The notes under the pieces are model-generated. The model was not told the DNA's origin and made no database searches. It saw only the letters and a program-made list of their open reading frames with translations. Positions 12,501 through 24,700 of a stretch of 64,000 nucleotides of DNA are shown piece by piece. The DNA is taken from positions 558,001 through 622,000 of the forward strand of contig JAKOGI010000005.1 in the NCBI GenBank assembly GCA_029747015.1. Reading direction: 5' to 3'. This DNA comes from Carnegiea gigantea (lineage: Eukaryota; Streptophyta; Magnoliopsida; Caryophyllales; Cactaceae). The translations under genes were made by a program, and so were the position numbers. Within the stretch, counting starts at the first letter, position 1, and every line of letters starts with the position of its first letter.

Positions 12501-15500
12501 CTCAAAGATTTTTCCGGAGTGCCAGATTGATGCACAAGTGGCTTTGTATGATTCGTCTAGTGAAGAAAAAATCCTGTCTGGCAACCCAGATTTTGTTCTG
12601 GATTGCATTGATAACATAGATACCAAGGTACTTTGAAAGGATTGATGTTTGCTACATTGTCCAATCTTTCTTCTGGATTTGATATGGCTTATGTCCAATG
12701 TGGTCTACCAAGTAGTGACCTGTAGCAATTACAGTATGAGTTATTTCCCAATATTGCTATTCCGGAGCTCTGAATATTAGAAAGTCGTGTCTTATGGTTG
12801 CATTTTGCTGTCACCTTATTTGATGTATTTATGTAATAGGTAGCACTGCTAGCTGCATGTGTACGGAGAGGCTTGAAGGTTCTATCTGCAACAGGAGCTG
12901 GTGCTAGAGCTGACCCAACTCGTATTCGTGTGGCTGATTTGAGGGAATCAACAAATGATCCTCTATCTCGAGCAGTACTCTTCTTACCTTCTCCTTTTAT
13001 AGAAGATACGCGTGATACGCTTTATGCCTTAAAGCATGCATCCTGCAATTCCAAGTAATAATGCCAGAGCAGAATTATATTTAGCTGCATATTTTGTCCC
13101 TAATATTCTCGTTGCTGGTACTTTTAGATGGGAATTCTGAATAATTCTGGTCACTGCTTGACATCACATTGGCTGGCAACAACCTCCATACCACTTTTCT
13201 CTAATTCTGGCATCTACTAAGCATTTTGTGCAATGTCTGTTATTCAGGTAAGACACCGATTGAAGAGAGACCATGGAATTGAAGGTGGAATCCCTGTGGT
13301 TTTCTCTTTGGAGAAGCCAAAAGTGAAGCTGCTTCCATTCAAGGGACTAAGTGGAGAAGAAGAAAATCCCTCTAATTACCAGGTGAGAGACTTTCTAGGT
13401 TCTAATCATATCGTAAATTATGATGCGATCGTTCTCTGGAAACACTCTATTTTACTTGAGCTTCTCGAACCTGTTTTGTTCGGATTTCATTCATTCATTC
13501 ATTTATTATTTCTTTTAACAATACAGGAGTCCATACACAAATTAGAATATTAAGCACAGTATGCATGGGAATTCTTGAATAAATAAATACCCTGGCTAAG
13601 ATTGGAAACAATCCTGGTGTACTGTGTATCTGGCTGCTGTTTGGCTATTGCCACTGCCCACCTGCCAAGTTTAATCCACTTTTGATGTTGATCTTACCCA
13701 TTATATGGCGTTTGGTTTCCGTAGTCCGAGCACAGGCTTTTGGGATGACTTTTACGTGCGGAATGTTCGCTGTCAAATTTATCCTTGGTAAATGGACTGT
13801 AGAAAGGAGGATTTAACAGGGGGTGTTTGAGGGCACGCCAGCAAGCATAGGTGTTTGAGGGTTGGAAATGGTAGATACGCTGCTAGCTTGAGGGTTGGAA
13901 ATGGTAGATATGCTGCTAGGTTGCGAATGATGACTCTAACGAACACAGATAGCATGGCAGACATAGATTGAAAACCAGGGGGAGGGGGAGGAGATGAACA
14001 GTCTACAGTGACAAGGGAGGAGGGTGATATGCACAAGGTCAAGCATGCTGTCTTTTTCTGGTCTGTGATAGTTTCTGTGTTGTACTTGTTTCTTGATGAA
14101 ATTAGTTAGGGCACTACATGCATTTAAACATTTTAAAACGCTGCCAGTGGTGAAATCACTGTGGCGGATGGTATTGGCCCTTGTTCTACTCCTTGATGAA
14201 TGAAGCAACAGATGCAAGTTTCAATTCTCAAACCAAATTAGGACTTCCCAGCATATGTTGGCATCTCTTATAAACTGGCTGTTATACCATCTTACCTCCT
14301 ATACTTGGCTCAGAGCAGTTGGGAGCTTAGATATACATCATGTAATAGGTTACGTTTGAGTAAATTGCGATGGTTATAGCCCTTCTAGTCTGGATGCTGC
14401 TGGAGGCTCACTTTTTTGTTTGTGTGCCTCTGTTTTTCTTGGTTTCTCTTCTTGGGGGCTCCCTGTTTCTGATTTTCTTAATTTTCACGTGTTTCTGATC
14501 TTAGATTTGTCCTGCCAGGTTGTACCAGGGTTTAGAGTACGCATTATACCTGTTTTGGGATCTGTTCCTGCAATTTTCGGGCAAGTGATGGCGTCCTATG
14601 TTGTTACAAAGCTGGCAGGATTTCAAGTTGAATATGAGCCTGTTGTAAATTTTGATATGGATCACTACCGAATCCTTCACCAACGCTTAATTGAGCATGA
14701 GGAATTGGTGTATGGCACTGCGAGTGAAGTCCAGGTATGCTGGTCCCCCCCCCCCCCCAAAAAAAAAAAAAAAAAAAATGTCCTTCCCATCTTGGCAATG
14801 AATGGGGCTGTTTTAAGGAAGAAAATTACATATAATCAACAGATCAAGAGGCCCAATCAGTTCATCCTACAGTAAATCTGCAATAACACCTGTGAATTTT
14901 CAACTCTTGTAGCATATTTGTGTCGGTAAACCTTGTGAATATTTTGTGGTATCCTAGAAAGGAATTGAAAGTTTGTCCGTGCTCAGAGCTTGGCCAATGT
15001 AAGCCTTATGCTCTTGAAAAAGGATGAGAGCATCATCGTCCACTGAAGGTTCCAACAAGCATCATCACACGAATGTTTTGACAGAAACCCTGCCTTGTAT
15101 CTTCTAAACCCTATGATTGCTAAGAGGTTCCATCTTGATTGTAAAAATGCTTTCTGGTTCAATAGATAAAAGATGCATAGAATGGTTTATTCATGCACTC
15201 AATTTGATTTCTGTCACATCAAAGATGACAATTTGCCTGATAAATATTTAGTTTTATTGAGAACACCATTGAAGTTAGAAGCTGCAAAACAATATCATAC
15301 TCAGTAATTTTACAAATTTACCACTCATCAGGGTGGATGCTTTCTGACAAGCCCATTGTTAGATTGCTTACAAACTTTATGCTCGTCCGGCAACAGTTAG
15401 TTGGGAATTGGACTTGCATATTCTTTCTGTAGCCCAACTACTTGTTAACTCTTGATTTTCTTTGGTTTTCTAATTTTAGCATTTTATTGATGTCAAAGTG

Positions 15501-16184
15501 GTTCCGTGATATGCTTAATTTGACGATTGCAACTGGTTGCTTCTTATGAAGGTGGATGTTGAAGAAGTGATGTATGTTGCCAAAGAATTGTGGCATGGAC
15601 GAAGTGCAAGAGATCAGTCTCTTAAAGACGTGGGTCGTGCAATGTGGCGATCTGTGAATGAATTAATGCTTGTAAGGTATGTTTCCCATCAATATACACT
15701 CAGGTTTGGCTGCATTCTAAAACCTGTTTCGCTTTCCCGATTTCTACTGTAAATGTCAACATTCCCGTGTCATCGTCAATTTAGGTGGGATCACTTGAAA
15801 CCCGCATCCGTTACAAACTTAATTCTTTTGAAGTTTGATGAGGTATGTTTCAGATCAACACCATGTTCTTTGGGTTCTTTGTACCTTGCCTTATTACAAA
15901 CCATATGCTTTAGGGATGCTGAACTTTTTATTTGTACATTTCCTATGAAGAATCAATCAGAATATTCTCTGAACTAAATCATAACTATCTTTTCCTCATT
16001 GCTTCTCCTCCGACCTAAAAAAATTTGTGTTTTGGGTTTCCAAATTTCCTGATTTCCTCCATTTTTTTCACAGGCAGACGAGCACGAGTCGATGAAACTT
16101 GAAGAAATAAAAGAGAGAGAACCCGAGTTTTTCCAAGGAGTAACGGATGTTCTGAAGCGAGCTCAGTCGGACTTTGGCTCATAG
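4692..16184 (+). CDS. TcdA: tRNA threonylcarbamoyladenosine dehydratase (TcdA/Tcd1 type), membrane-anchored
   Basis: Eleven exons join in phase to 476 residues: 4692-4783, 8036-8121, 8862-8973, 10974-11121, 12415-12627, 12840-12974, 13248-13382, 14519-14734, 15552-15676, 15785-15842, 16074-16184. The family is E1/ThiF-like and uses ATP to cyclise t6A37 of ANN-decoding tRNAs to ct6A. Visible motifs are the nucleotide loop GLGGVGS (residues 119-125), the acidic VDFD (142-145) ending strand 2, LNRH (152-155), DCID (209-212) and [13 protein letters not shown] in the C-terminal half. Residues about 6-30 form one hydrophobic helix. Yeast Tcd1/Tcd2 sit on the mitochondrial outer membrane, so a similar location is inferred. 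The best Arabidopsis match from memory is AT5G37530. Intron 1 is 3.25 kb and holds a MITE-like insertion. Introns 3, 4 and 7 exceed 1 kb. No disabling change was seen. Confidence 0.93.
7015..7917. mobile_element. MITE-like element with GTTTGG inverted ends, in TcdA intron 1
   Basis: The left end reads GGGGGTGTTTGGTAGATGGC and the right end reads GTTTGCCAAACGGGGCC, which pair as imperfect terminal inverted repeats of about 18-20 bp. The trinucleotide GTT flanks both ends and may be the target duplication. Next to the left end, TGGCTTTTTG-type motifs repeat. Next to the right end, CAGCTAAYA/AACAGCT motifs repeat in the opposite sense, giving a long subterminal foldback. The interior is very AT-rich and non-coding. 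This resembles PIF/Harbinger- or hAT-derived non-autonomous elements. The superfamily is uncertain because a 3-bp duplication is weak evidence. Confidence 0.65.
9556..9590. repeat. (CT)n microsatellite
   Basis: About 17 uninterrupted CT dinucleotides in intron 3 of the TcdA gene. Confidence 0.97.
13855..13920. repeat. 33-bp direct duplication in TcdA intron 7
   Basis: Two adjacent copies of a 33-bp unit start at 13855 and 13888 (TTGAGGGTTGGAAATGGTAG, then ATA(C/T)GCTGCTAG). They differ at only a couple of bases, so the duplication looks recent. Confidence 0.9.
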
Positions 16185-17556
16185 AGGATGTGATGTACCC
16201 CTTCAATCATCCAAGCCGTACGGAAAAATGCCATGCTGCTAGTGCTAAGCAATGTTTGCGGGTGAATGATGGTCTTGCTTTTGAACACAAATGTTAGAAA
16301 TGATGGAAAGCACTCAGTTTTTCAGGGAGCGTCGGAGAAATATTTGGGGGCGAACGCACATCAACTGTAGAAGTCAAAGATTGCACATTAGTTGGGTAGT
16401 GAAGCTTGATGTTTTACAACCTTAGTTAAATGCAACATTTTCTTTTTTTTATGCTTTAGGTGCATCATTTTGCTTTAGGTGCATCATTTTGCTTTGTAAA
16501 ATACGTTCAATCTTAATTTCATTAGATTTTATTCATAGGTCAATTTTTCATGCACCAAAGCTGTTAATAATGTATATCATACTGATTTTTCTATGAAGTA
16601 GGATGTATTGAAGTTGGGCAACTTTATTTCGAATTTATGTCATTTTGTAATTTAGACAATGCACAAATTTTTTAAAATTCAACCAAATATTGGCAAATGT
16701 GAGCTCTTGTGGATTGCTATTGGCCGCTGCAATACTAGACAAATGATCTGTACCAAATTTTGGTCATAATAGTACATACAATTGACATGGAGCGATATTT
16801 ATAGTACTGACATATACTTATTCCATTGTCAAAAGGGAAATAAAATGATACTTGGTTTGACATCTGAATTGGAGCTCCGACTCTAGACGTGCACAACTAG
16901 ACCTGTTGATCCCTCCTTTCAACACCATTTGATATCCATTCCTCACTTTTTTAGATATCAAATGATAAAAGTATTTGTTCATTGTTGAATTTTTTTATTT
17001 AAAAAAAAGATTGATCTTATAAGGATGATAATAATTAAGCATCATTCAACTTCGAAATAAATTTTATTTTTGAATTGTAGTAAAGAAATTTGATTAGAAT
17101 GCCTAAAACACATCATTTCACATCCAATCAACTAAGTAAACAACAACAATAATCCCCCAATGTAAACTCCGATTGCGCAGGGTCTAAAGAGATTCACATA
17201 TATGCGATCAATCAGCTAAGTAAACTAAATACATGATAAATTCAAAATGAACCCTATCCCCTTCAAAAAACAAGTAACCCCTATTCAAAAGCAAGAAAAG
17301 TCACTATAAAAAAATATTTGTTTCATAAAATGGCTTATGTGAGACAGTGTTGTATAATAAAAATAATCCAGTTAAATTCAAGAGACCTTATTGCACCCAA
17401 AAAAAAGAAAAAAAAAAAAAAAAGAAACCCCTCCCAAATCCAAAACCAAGCAAGTCCAGCTGCTATCAGGCGTCGGCTAGTTGGGCATGTAGTTCGTCTA
17501 CATTCCAGAACGTGCCGGAGCCGGAGAAAGGAGGGGTTTCGGGGGGAGTGAGAGAG
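16185..17556. other. TcdA 3' trailer and TGH upstream region
   Basis: About 1.4 kb between the TcdA stop and the TGH start. A GCTTTAGGTGCATCATTTT unit is tandemly duplicated near 16453-16490. A long A-run with interspersed G lies at 17399-17424, about 130 bases before the TGH ATG. Both genes read rightward, so this interval must hold the TcdA polyadenylation site and the TGH promoter. I see no third gene. Confidence 0.6.
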
Positions 17557-20500
17557 ATGGATTCTGACGAGGAAGATTTCGTGTTCGTGGGAACGCCGAT
17601 AGAGAGAGAAGAAGAGATCAACAGTCGCAAGAAGAAGGCTCTTGCAGAAACTTCTGGACATCTACGAACTCTTCCTGCTTGGAAGCAAGAGGTTCCTATT
17701 TCTTTTTTGATTTTTCTGAATTTCTTCTGCGTATTTGCAAATTCTTGATGTTCAATTTAATTCGTTGAGTATGATTGTTGCGTATGTTGGTTTTCTATGC
17801 CTTGGTGAATGAAAACTGGTCGGAGAATTTGCAATTTCAGCTTTTTTCTGCATTGGATTGGTACTTATTGTGAGATTGAATGTTCAGCACTGTTTTGGGT
17901 GGAGTACGTGGTGTAGTTGTCCAGCAGTTTTGCCTTTTAAGCGTTGTATCAATCGACAATGTGTTCGTCTTTACGTATTTGTGAGGACTAGCTAGAAGCA
18001 CAAACCCTTAGGTCTTAGAAAGGTGATCAAAACCCCCTGTTGGGTCTTTCAAATGATCTATGCTTAGGTTAGCAAAATATGAGTGAATTGTTAGGCAAAC
18101 ACAAATGGCTAAGTTGCAGAGCCTGGAATTGGTGGCGAATGTGAAATATTGTAGCTCACCGTTTTGAAGAGTTGTTGGGAGATACTGTGCGGCCTACACG
18201 AAAAGCAAAAGACACATCCGGCCCTGTAGTTCAATTTCCTCACTACTTTTAAAGTAGCCATGCAAAGCCTCATTTGTAGAGAGGGAAATCTCACTGAAGT
18301 CAAGCAATCCCTGTGTGAACTCTGCTGAAGCTGGGGTGGGGAGAGGTAAATGTAGGTGGTCGTACCTCCATGAGCAAATCGGTTGCTTCCAACATACGCA
18401 GAATTTTTTGGAAAAAGAGAATTTTTTTTAAAAAAAACATAAATTGTGATGCAGTTTGGAAGGATAATAAATGTATAGTTAATGGATGTATGCAAGAGCA
18501 GAAAGTGTGGAAGCATTGGCAAGTGTGATCTAACTCACCTAAATACTTGACTGGACATTGTATGCATGACAGACATCGACGAGTAATGACAATTTAGGAC
18601 ATGCTAATTCTTCTTCGTTTACGTGGCTGAGGTCTGGAAAATAAATGTGATGCCTTTTCTAGGTTAGAGATGAAGAAGGGAGGAGAAGATTTCATGGAGC
18701 ATTCACAGGAGGATTTTCTGCAGGTTTTTACAATACAGTAGGATCTAAGGAAGGTATGTCTAGATACTCACGGTTGGTCCTTCGGTATTTTGGTTTGCTT
18801 GTTGTCAAGTGATGTATCCCTTAATATTGGAACTTCTCTGCAGGCTGGACTCCTCAGTCATTCTCATCATCATGGAAAAGCAGAGCTGAAGTTAAAAAGC
18901 AGAGTGTTTTGGATTTCTTGGATGAAGATGAAAAAGCAGTATGTTGTATGACTTATATCCACCTAATGCCACTTTTCCGCATATCTTGGTTGACTACTCT
19001 TTTTGCTGTGATTTTTGTTTGTACTTTTGTCTAATGAAGGCTCAGACTAAAGGTTCACATCTCTCTATGAGCACATGCTGCTTCTGGTGTTTCACTTTGA
19101 CTTTACTTAAATTTTTGACGGATGCTTTTTGTAATCTCAACCGAGGCTAGTGTTTTTGTCAAATTGTGTTCCTTACTCTACTCTTTATTTGCCTTCTTTC
19201 CATCTCTTGCTTGGAAATGTGATGCATTCTATATCAATGTCTACTTCCCAATCTTTGTTTGTGTTCTTGTACATTATTGAAGAATAGAAGGAAGGCACCT
19301 TTGAATTTGAGGAAGCTGCATGATGAAAATGAACAAGTTTTATATTCAAATTAGGATGCGTGTTTTGGGGTACATAGACGTGGAATACATCTGCCTTCTT
19401 CGTTGGCTTTTGCTTTTCTCCTGCCCATTGATGCTATTTTTGACGTTTTACTTTATGTGTTTACATGTATCATGGTCTGCCTCCTGCATTTTAGGCAATT
19501 ATAAATAAATTTCATTATTTTGTGACTTCCAATATTGACTTGATTTGTTCCATTTCCAAGGAAATGGAAGGTCACCTTCTTGGAACATCATCGCAGTTCG
19601 ATACGTTTGGATTTACGGCTGCTGAGCTTGCTCGGAAACGAGCAGAAAAGGAGCAGAAGCAGAGGTACTTTACTGCCCTTGCTTCTTCTCCCTCCATTGA
19701 TTGTTCCTTGTTTTGTTTACCACTGAGGTTCTTGCTCATTTCCTTTCTAGTTTATGCAGTTTAGAGAACTATGATACTGGGAGGAGTAGTCTCTTCAAAA
19801 GTTCTTGTTTTTGCACCTTTTAAACCTCTTTGGTTGTAGGGGTAAGGTTGATGCATGGCGTATCTGAATCTCACTAGTCCCTGCCTCGGCAAGGCTGATA
19901 CTAGGATTTGTCATTGTTGTTGTTGTAGTACTGCTACTGCTACATAACATTGGGTGATTGGTTCACCTTGTAGCGAATGTGAAGTGTTGATGATCGTATA
20001 TGACCCTATACTTTGCTTCTTCAAAAGTGACTTTTATGTACAAATCAAAAATTAGCTAGATGACATACAAGTCACCCTTATAATAAGAATGTCACCCAAA
20101 CGTTTTAGAAGTCACTTCTGAATGCGTTATCTCACCATATCTCATGGCTGTGGGTGAGATAGTCTGACCCAATGGGTTTGGGTAGGATTAGATTGATGAA
20201 GAAAGTACTCAATCTTTGTGATGGGAATGGATGACTCTATAGTACTCATATTCTATGCTTACCCTCGCAGAGATTCTGATCTCTCTCTGTAAAATCAAAA
20301 CTTTAAAGGCCTGGTGGCTGCTGCTGTCAGTGTCTTGTGGTGTGAAAATCTCAATGGTCTTATGCATTAAATAATGTTTCTGTTTGCTTGCTGCAGGCCA
20401 TCAGCCATTCCTGGCCCCGTTCCAGATGAACTAGTTGCCCCTGCTACCGAATCTGTTGGTTTGTTCTCTGATACTGCAAATGTCTTTTCAAAGCAAATCT

Positions 20501-21720
20501 TGCATTATTACTTAGAGCATGCTTCATGTCATTTGCTAGGGGTAAAGTTGCTACTGAAGATGGGATGGCGGCGTGGTCGATCAATAAAGGATTCGGGCTC
20601 TAATTCTGTCCATGGTACATTGTTGAATCCCTTCTTGAAGTTTGATGTATTTGGATCCATTTGTGAATCTTTGTATGTTGTCACATATGCAGCACCATAA
20701 GAAATTTGTGTATCTTGCATTCTCTTGTTATATGAAGATTGCAGTCAACAACCAGCAATGAATGTTTAAATTCTAGGGTTGAAGTACTTTGCTTCTTTAT
20801 CATCTAATTGGTATTTAATCTATGAAACATGTGGGATCTTGACCTAATTTAAAAAAAGGTTCCTAAATAGCCAACTTCAAATATTTTGGTATGGTTTCTT
20901 TCTCTGTTTGAACTTGTGTGGGAAATCAATAAACAGATCGTACATACTGTAGGCTCGATCTAGCCAGAGTATAGACCAATTGATGTGAACTTCAGTTATG
21001 GTAAAATTGTGAAAGTTGGTTTTATGTACAAAGGGAGTTTTAGATACCTGTGCTGTTAACGTGTAAACTATTAGATTAATATATGTATGCGCTTGATTTC
21101 CCACTTTTCGTGGCAGTTTTTCACTTCATTTTGAAGTCTGGTACTGGCTTAGTTGTCATCTTATGTGCACTGTGATTTTTGAGAAGGCTTGCTATTTTCT
21201 CATGAAATCATTCTCAGAGATTTTCCTTTGATGCTTAAAGAGCAATGTTCACTTCCTTCAAATGCGTCTTGTACTTTGAGTCTTGGGTACTTCGTTTACA
21301 ACAAATGTTGCCAAATCGTGACCTCTTTTTATTTCTACACCTTGTCCTTGATTTCAAAGATTGCTACATCTGGATTTCTTTTTCATTTAAATGTCTGCTT
21401 TTCAGCGTGGAAGCTTAATGCCTTGTTAGAGTATAATCTATTTCTTTGTGTGTAGTAGGCAATCAAAAGGTTTTTAATTTGTGTTCCATTGGAGATAGCC
21501 CTAAGTTGCCTGGACTCGGAACTTGGTCCTGCCACACCCATGTCGACACGATCCGACACGGATTCGGACACGGGATACAGATTAGGCCTGTCGAAATCAC
21601 TTGGACACGGTGGTGGGCGATACAATACTGAGGTTAGAGGTGTGGCGGTGATGGGTTGTTGTTGCAGAGATGTGGTCGGCAGGGGTGTAAAAGCTCCTCA
21701 CTTGACTTTTTTCGATCGAC

Positions 21721-21759
<39 letters not shown>

Positions 21760-24700
21760 GTGGCCCAACTTCCATCTGTGTTGCAGTGGTGGTGTCCTGC
21801 TGCTTAGGGCTTTCTTTACTTCTGTTTTGTTTCCTTGTTTTTGGGTATTTTTTTTTTTTTAAATGATAGTTGATAGCGGGTGAATTGTTGGAATGGGCTG
21901 GACGTTGATATTGACAAGACCAGGTCCTTCATATTTTTCTTTTTTTTTAAATAAAAAAATTGGCATGTTCTAAATCGATAATATGGGCTATGGGCTGCTC
22001 CTTTAATATAAATTTTTGATAAATGGGTGGACTTAAGTAATACAGGCTAATATGTTACGCTGATTTTAAGGGGGAAAAAAATGTACGTGTCCAAATTTTG
22101 AATGGGTTTCGGGCCCTGTGTCCAAGTTTAGGACAATGTCCCCGTGTCCTAAATTTTTGGACTTGACGAATCGGACACTTGGATCCTTACCTGGGTCTGA
22201 CACTAGTGCCCCGAGCCTAGGTAACGTAGAGATAGCCTTTTTGTTATTTAGGGGTAAGGGTATTTTAACTCCACTCACCCTACTTTAGTGGGACTTTGGA
22301 GTATGGATTTGGATTTGGATTTGAGCACCCCCTTTTCATGTTGGTTTTCAAATTGTGATAGGTATCTGTTCATGCCTTATTCTTTTTGCCTTATTTGTAG
22401 AGGTTCGTCGAGAAGCTAGGAAGGCCTTTCTTGCTCTGTCTTCCAGTGATAAACCTGATGGCTCTGAGCCTGTCGTGAGTGGCCCTGATGACCTTATTGA
22501 AGAGCCTGCTACGGATGGTGTTCAGTCTTCCCAGTGCCTGCCGGTGAGGTTCACTCTCTAATTGTGAAAATGTTAGTAATATCTTCCTTAAAACCTGTCC
22601 CCAAGTGCAAAAGGTTCTTTATTCTCTGTTTTGAGTTAATTGTGTTAGGGTAATGCTGCTTCCTCCCTCCCCCCCTTTTACGTTCTTTGTTCCTTTTGGA
22701 AGGGGGCCTTCTGAGCGTGGGAGGGTAAGGAGCCAAAACCTGCCCGGGGGGGGATGTCTTGCTGTTGGAAGTGTGCGAAGTGCAAACCTTCCATTGGGTG
22801 CGATTTAAAACCCCACCTTCTTCTGCGAGGAGGGATGGAATACTTGCTACTTTTGCAAATGGAGAAATGTTGCTTACCCATAGATCTCCACTGAACTCCC
22901 TTCGTCTAGATGCACATTATGTACATGGTGGTGTTCTTGTTGATTGACTGACAATTTTGACCAAGTGAATGTTTTCTTATGGATTTTGCCATTCTGAGAT
23001 ATATGATGCTTTGCCTATGACCCAAACATGGCTATGGTCTTTCTATCTTTTTCCAAGCTAAAGAGAAGAATAGCCCCAGCCCCTCCCCCCCGGGGCGACC
23101 TTTGCACCCATGAAGCCTCTTGGAGCCTTTTGCACTGCCTGAAGGAGAATTTCCTGGGATTTTCTTCTATTAGAACACCTAAATAAGTGATTATCCAGTC
23201 AAGAATTGAGCTTCAAGGTGGGGAGGCTAGTGCTTAGGCCTAAGTCAATATAAACACATGCTATACAATTATGACTTAAGTATTTTTATTGATTTATGCA
23301 CTTATCCATCGAGTTAGTTCATATAATTTCACGAACAATTTGATGATTGATATATTCATCTTTGGTTGTGGAGCCAGTAGCTTTTGCTGATATTATTATC
23401 TTGAATATTGAGATTCTCCTTGACGACTACGTGTGCCAAACTATATCTGGCACAAAGCTAACGATTCAGAGCTGCTACTACTTCCGTTTAATTGCTAGGA
23501 ATTCTGTTGTCCTAGTGCAGAAGGAATCGACAAGATGAGGTTTGGGATAGGTCAAATATATGCAATCTATGCAGCAGAATTGCAGTTTACAGGGTTGGTT
23601 GTGCTGGAAAACTTTGGCTAAACTTGCATGTTAATGAATACAAAGTTGCTCACTACTTGAAAACGGCTCTTCTACTTAGAAACGAAAAAGGGAGGGGAAA
23701 ACATGATTGCCAACTTCTCTATCAGATTTGATGAAAATGCATATAGTTGCTGAGCAGAGTATGATAGTAACTGTCTCAATGTCCCTGGAAAAGTGCACAT
23801 CTCACATCCTTTTTACTGTTCAGGTGTATGTGCGTCAACCAAAGCAAGACCTGTACGGTTTAGGCTATGATCCATATAAGCATGCTCCGGAATTTAGGGG
23901 TATGTCTCTCTTAATCTATACTCTTATCCGGGTCACTATGTCGGCTTTATAGTTAGGTATGAAGACTCAAGTGTTGAATTTATTTCAGAAATGAAAAGAT
24001 CCTGCTCATCAGAGAATAAAGAGATCGTCATTAGAAAGCCTTTCTCATCGAAACACGGACCTGTTGCTTCTAAATGTAAGATTTCTCTTCGCCGTTTGAC
24101 TTCTTTGTTAGATTCGAATCGTGTTACTTGACTGAAGTTGCTAATGTTTGTAATCTTTATTTACCAGCAAGAAGACTTGCTCCTGGTTTTGGCATCGGAG
24201 CATTGGAAGAACTTGATGTTGAGGACGAGGATATCTATGCCTCTGGTTGGTCTTTTGCTATTGGCTATTCATGCTGATATTCAAATCACTTTCTTGTTGC
24301 GTAGAGCTGGAATGGTTTGCAATATAAGAATTCAATTGATGTTAGAGGGAGGGAGACAGAGGGGGGGGGGGGGCTGGATTTGCTTTTCATGAACGTCAAT
24401 CCATGAAGTGTCTTTAGAAAGCCTTTCAGATTACAGAAATTCGGCCCCTATATGCCCCACCATAGTGGGACATAGGTTTGATGCCTTATTTTGCTTAGTT
24501 TAATTTCAGAAGCCGTTCAATTGAACAGCCTTTATTGGAAAGTCCATTGTTTGGTTAGTATTGCGGAAGAGGGAACTTTTGTATGAATACTCTCCCTGTA
24601 CCTTATTGACTTCTGAAAGCTTCTGTGTTGAAACAATTTATCCATCAAAGCAATTCATCCGTCACATGTAGCTGGCTTTGATTTGGGAAAATAATATCGC

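Noticed and set aside
12276..12698. Minus-strand frame of 140 residues
   Set aside because: Antisense of TcdA exon 5, whose plus-strand reading matches the family and splices in phase.
13779..14217. Overlapping minus-strand frames in TcdA intron 7
   Set aside because: Low-complexity and duplicated sequence, no domain, no conserved start.
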